Of a stretch of DNA of 64,000 nucleotides, positions 61,160-64,000 are shown piece after piece (the stretch's first letter is position 1; every line of letters starts with the position of its first letter). Below the pieces are notes generated by a model. That model was given only the letters and a program-made list of their open reading frames with translations, was not told the origin of the DNA and did no database searches. This DNA comes from Phalacrocorax aristotelis. Its lineage: Eukaryota > Chordata > Aves > Suliformes > Phalacrocoracidae. Position numbers and translations under genes: made by a program. The stretch covers positions 132,928,125-132,992,124 of the forward strand of contig NC_134276.1 in assembly GCF_949628215.1 (NCBI RefSeq), in the 5' to 3' direction.

Positions 61160-63490
61160 CATTGAAATCTCCTTTTCAGTGTAGAGAAACCAGTGAAAGC
61201 TCCTTTTCCTTTGCACACTGTCATGTTTTGCTGGCAATCCAGGTAAGACATTTCCTAAAAATTGTTCCTATAAATAATCAATCTCCTAAAAGAATGAAAT
61301 GGACTCACATTAAATATATTTCCTTACTTTTCTAGGAGTCTAAGTACAAAAAGTTTACTACAGGGATGTGTTTTGGTTAGGGGTTAGGGAGGTTGAAATT
61401 CTGACAGAAGTCCAATTTTAAGAACATGGAAGAAATTTCAATGTATTCAACTCCCCTTGACAAAGGCATCTTATCACAGCCTATCCATTTTGGCTTACAT
61501 GGAAAGTAAGTCCACCAGCCTCCCTTTTTTGGATTATTTAAAAGCTTAGAAAACCTGCATATAACCCCATATTTGCCCAAATAGCTTCTTTTTCCTTTGA
61601 TCTTAAGCAGAAGGAAAGCATCAAGATGAAATTAATACAGCTATTTACAACAATGGAGTTGTAGCCAGTGAAAAGGGATGTGAGGATAGTATCAAACCTA
61701 GAAAGCAGACTTTAATATCATGAGGGTGAAAAGCTGTCAAAGATGGTGATTCCCTTTATTGAGAAAAGGTCCCTGTTTTCCATATGTTTATTATTCAGCA
61801 TGCCAAGAGCAATAGCCATAATGCGTTCACTGTGATAAAAACTAGAATGCTATAGGAGTTTCTCCTGCAGGTATTTACAGTCAGAAGATTTACAGAAGGG
61901 AAATGAGCTCTCCCTGAGATTGTTTTGTGCGATTATATGAAATTACTTACCCAGCACATAAAATCTGATAGGATCCTATATGATATAAAAAAATAAAGTC
62001 CACACCCCTATAAACAGGCTTATGGGGAACAAATATGCTTAAATATTCTGCCCTTCCCCTCCAGAATAAAAAATTTCTAGACTCTAAAAGCTTTTTATTT
62101 TCCAATGGGGTTGTTTTGCAGGTCTTAAGTCCCCTTTAATGGGCCACCTCAGGAAGCAACAAGGACCGTAGGACAAGAAATAATCAGGAGAAAAAGTGGA
62201 GTTGAGGAATGAGGTGAAGCTCCATGTCAGCTGGTTGGTTTCAGAGTCAGTTTCACTTTGCCCTGCAATCATCTCCACATCAAAAAGCTGACTGAAGGTG
62301 TTATTAATAATTCCAACATTGTATCCCTAACTAAAGCTCTTGCCTCTAAAGGTCCTGCTGTGCTCAGTTATCTTCTAGACAAGTCCAGGAAAATGTGAGA
62401 ATGGCAAGGTCAGTATCCACCCAGCATGTATCCTTGGCTTTACCTGTGTAAGTGCAAAGATGTAAGACCGTCTGTTTCTACAAATTGGTATGTGAAGCTG
62501 AAGGGAAGACCAGATGGTTCAGGAGCATATGGCCTCTAGCCTAGTCACTGCTGAAAATCAGGTCTTCTAAAATCTGTGTCTCATTTTATTGTGGTTTTGG
62601 TCTACAGTTGCTCTCAGCATTCATTTTAGTTTTCAAGTTTTGATTTAATTAAGAGTTCAAGTTTCAAAAATCAAGTGGGAAGCTGAACTGGGAATAGAGT
62701 TGACAGTGAGTTGGGAAGATGTTACCACAATCAAAGCCCTCTTTCCACCTATAAGACAGCAAGGTGTCTGTTTCAAATATCTTCTCTTGATGTCAACTTT
62801 GAAACCACTCAGGATGAACATAGGTAGTTAATGAAGTGGCAACTATTTCATTTCTGCACAGGATAGCAACACTACAACAACAAGGTTAAGCTACAACAGT
62901 AAGCAATAAGGGCAAGCTTATTGTGTTTAGATTGTGGAGGCAAGTCTAAGAGGACCATAAAAATAACTGCAGATCTGAAACAGATATAAAAGCTTTAAAA
63001 TTTCTATTAAAACCCCCAGAAATTAAAAGACTTATTAACTTACACATTCATCAGTCAGTGTAGAAAAAAAGAAATTTTAAGTCACACTATCAAAGTGACA
63101 TGCTTACTGTATGTTATTAATGCTAATGATTTTTTCCAATGTTGGTATTTTCATACATAAGCATAATTAATCCAAGAGAGTGAAAAAACAGCTCAAAAAT
63201 ATAAACAAATTACAGAGAGGTATGTACATGTCATGCGGAGACTACTATTGCTATATTTTGTGCTGTGTTTCAGTTTCTAAAAATATTATAATCCTATTTT
63301 TCTATAACTTAGTTGAAGAAGTCACAAGCATCTCTACAAAAAATCAAATTTCTCTGGGTTAGATTTTGTTTATTGTACATATGCTGTTGTGTGGTGTAAT
63401 GCTCAAGGAGAAATTGAATTCTGCTTTTCTTCTTTTTTTTTTTTCCCCCCGAGGTCTGTAATAGAAGTAATAAAAAAGTGAAAACTTAAT
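61160..63490. other. Intergenic DNA, nothing recognised
   Basis: AT-rich; no supportable gene or repeat. Confidence 0.5.
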
Positions 63491-63499
63491 GCCACCAAG

Positions 63500-63511
63500 A
63501 TAAATAAATAT
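63500..63511 (+). promoter_or_regulatory. Possible TATA-like element of the right-edge gene
   Basis: ATAAATAAATAT lies 40-50 bases before the candidate start codon at 63551, a spacing that would give a leader of about 20 bases. AT-rich context makes chance likely. Confidence 0.25.
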
Positions 63512-63550
63512 CTTCAAACGTGCCCAAGAAGCCTGCACTCTCAGAGAGGA

Positions 63551-64000
63551 ATGGTAAGTGTAGAACTGCACTTTTTGGATTTGTAAGTATATAATGTGCT
63601 ATAACATCTATTAGAAAGTAACTAACTCTTGTAACCCAGAATTGTACTGCCTAGGGAATGGGAATATGAATCAGATTATACTATGGCTGGCTTTGCATTG
63701 CTTTCCACTTGTCTATCCAAAATGTTGCATCTTAACATAAGTGAAGCCCTGTTTTTCTTAGATTGTTTTTTCTTTTTTTGCAATAGGTCCCTCAGTCTCT
63801 CATGGCTTCACTGTTGACCAAAAGTGTTAACTTGGAAAAAAAAAAAACAAAATCCCAGCCATCACCAGACAAAACTCGTTGCATCACCCGTATACTACTC
63901 GTGGTCCTGATGGGTGAGGTGGGCTGCTCTCTGCTCCTGTCACAGCATTTCAGGCAGCCTGGACCTCTCGGGCTCCACATCCCCTGGACCACCAGGGGGA
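63551..64000 (+). CDS. Partial unidentified gene running off the right edge (two 5' exons)
   Basis: An ATG at 63551-63553, with a purine at -3, is followed at once by the consensus donor GTAAGT. A pyrimidine-rich tract and CAATAG end an intron at 63786. The next exon, 63787 to the window end, is open in the matching frame and supplies G at +4. The joined product starts MVPQSLMASLL, has a basic KKKTK patch, then a hydrophobic segment (about residues 36-53, ILLVVLMGEVGCSLLLS) and a Pro/Gly-rich part with RQPGPLG. That layout (short basic N-terminus, single hydrophobic stretch) suits a signal anchor or type II membrane protein, but I do not recognise the family. The exon is GC-richer than the desert before it. 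An inner ATG at 63802 could also serve. At least 73 codons are visible. It may prove noncoding. Confidence 0.4.

Overview
The window is vertebrate nuclear DNA and reads as a bird. Small spliced exons with GT-AG introns sit in a CpG-island gene, there are at least ten fragments of CR1 LINEs on both strands, and there are two solo LTRs of the avian ERVL type with intact 5-bp target duplications. The species cannot be named; the LTR type points to a neoavian bird rather than a galliform, which is an inference.

Region 1 (about 1-15 kb): roughly 3 kb of unassigned DNA, then a CpG island (about 2.99-4.18 kb) and the complete PEX5 gene on the plus strand. PEX5 has 15 coding exons that join without a break into a 645-residue cytosolic receptor importing PTS1 (and, via PEX7, PTS2) cargo into peroxisomes. 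Its poly(A) signal is at 14932, followed by a very G-rich run that may help end transcription.

Region 2 (about 15-26 kb): a small gene with a TATA box, one short noncoding exon and one coding exon at 23019-23555. It encodes a 178-residue, two-domain beta/gamma-crystallin-fold protein resembling amphibian epidermal differentiation-specific protein, with calcium-binding signatures in three of four Greek-key motifs. It is flanked by two copies of a 70-bp repeat (about 89% identical) and followed by three 21-bp tandem units carrying a kappaB-like core.

Region 3 (about 26-56 kb): an AT-rich gene desert filled with CR1 pieces, two oppositely oriented solo LTRs, a possible old hAT element, microsatellites, and two minus-strand copies of one polyadenylated 3' end (38.2-38.8 kb and 44.2-44.4 kb). 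The second copy lacks 494 bp.

Region 4 (about 56-64 kb): a broken olfactory receptor gene (56982-57976), more desert, and at the right edge the apparent start of a new plus-strand gene. There a strong splice donor directly after an ATG joins in frame to an exon that stays open to the end of the window.

PEX5 and the crystallin-like gene are unrelated in function as far as known. Nothing here forms an operon or shared pathway.
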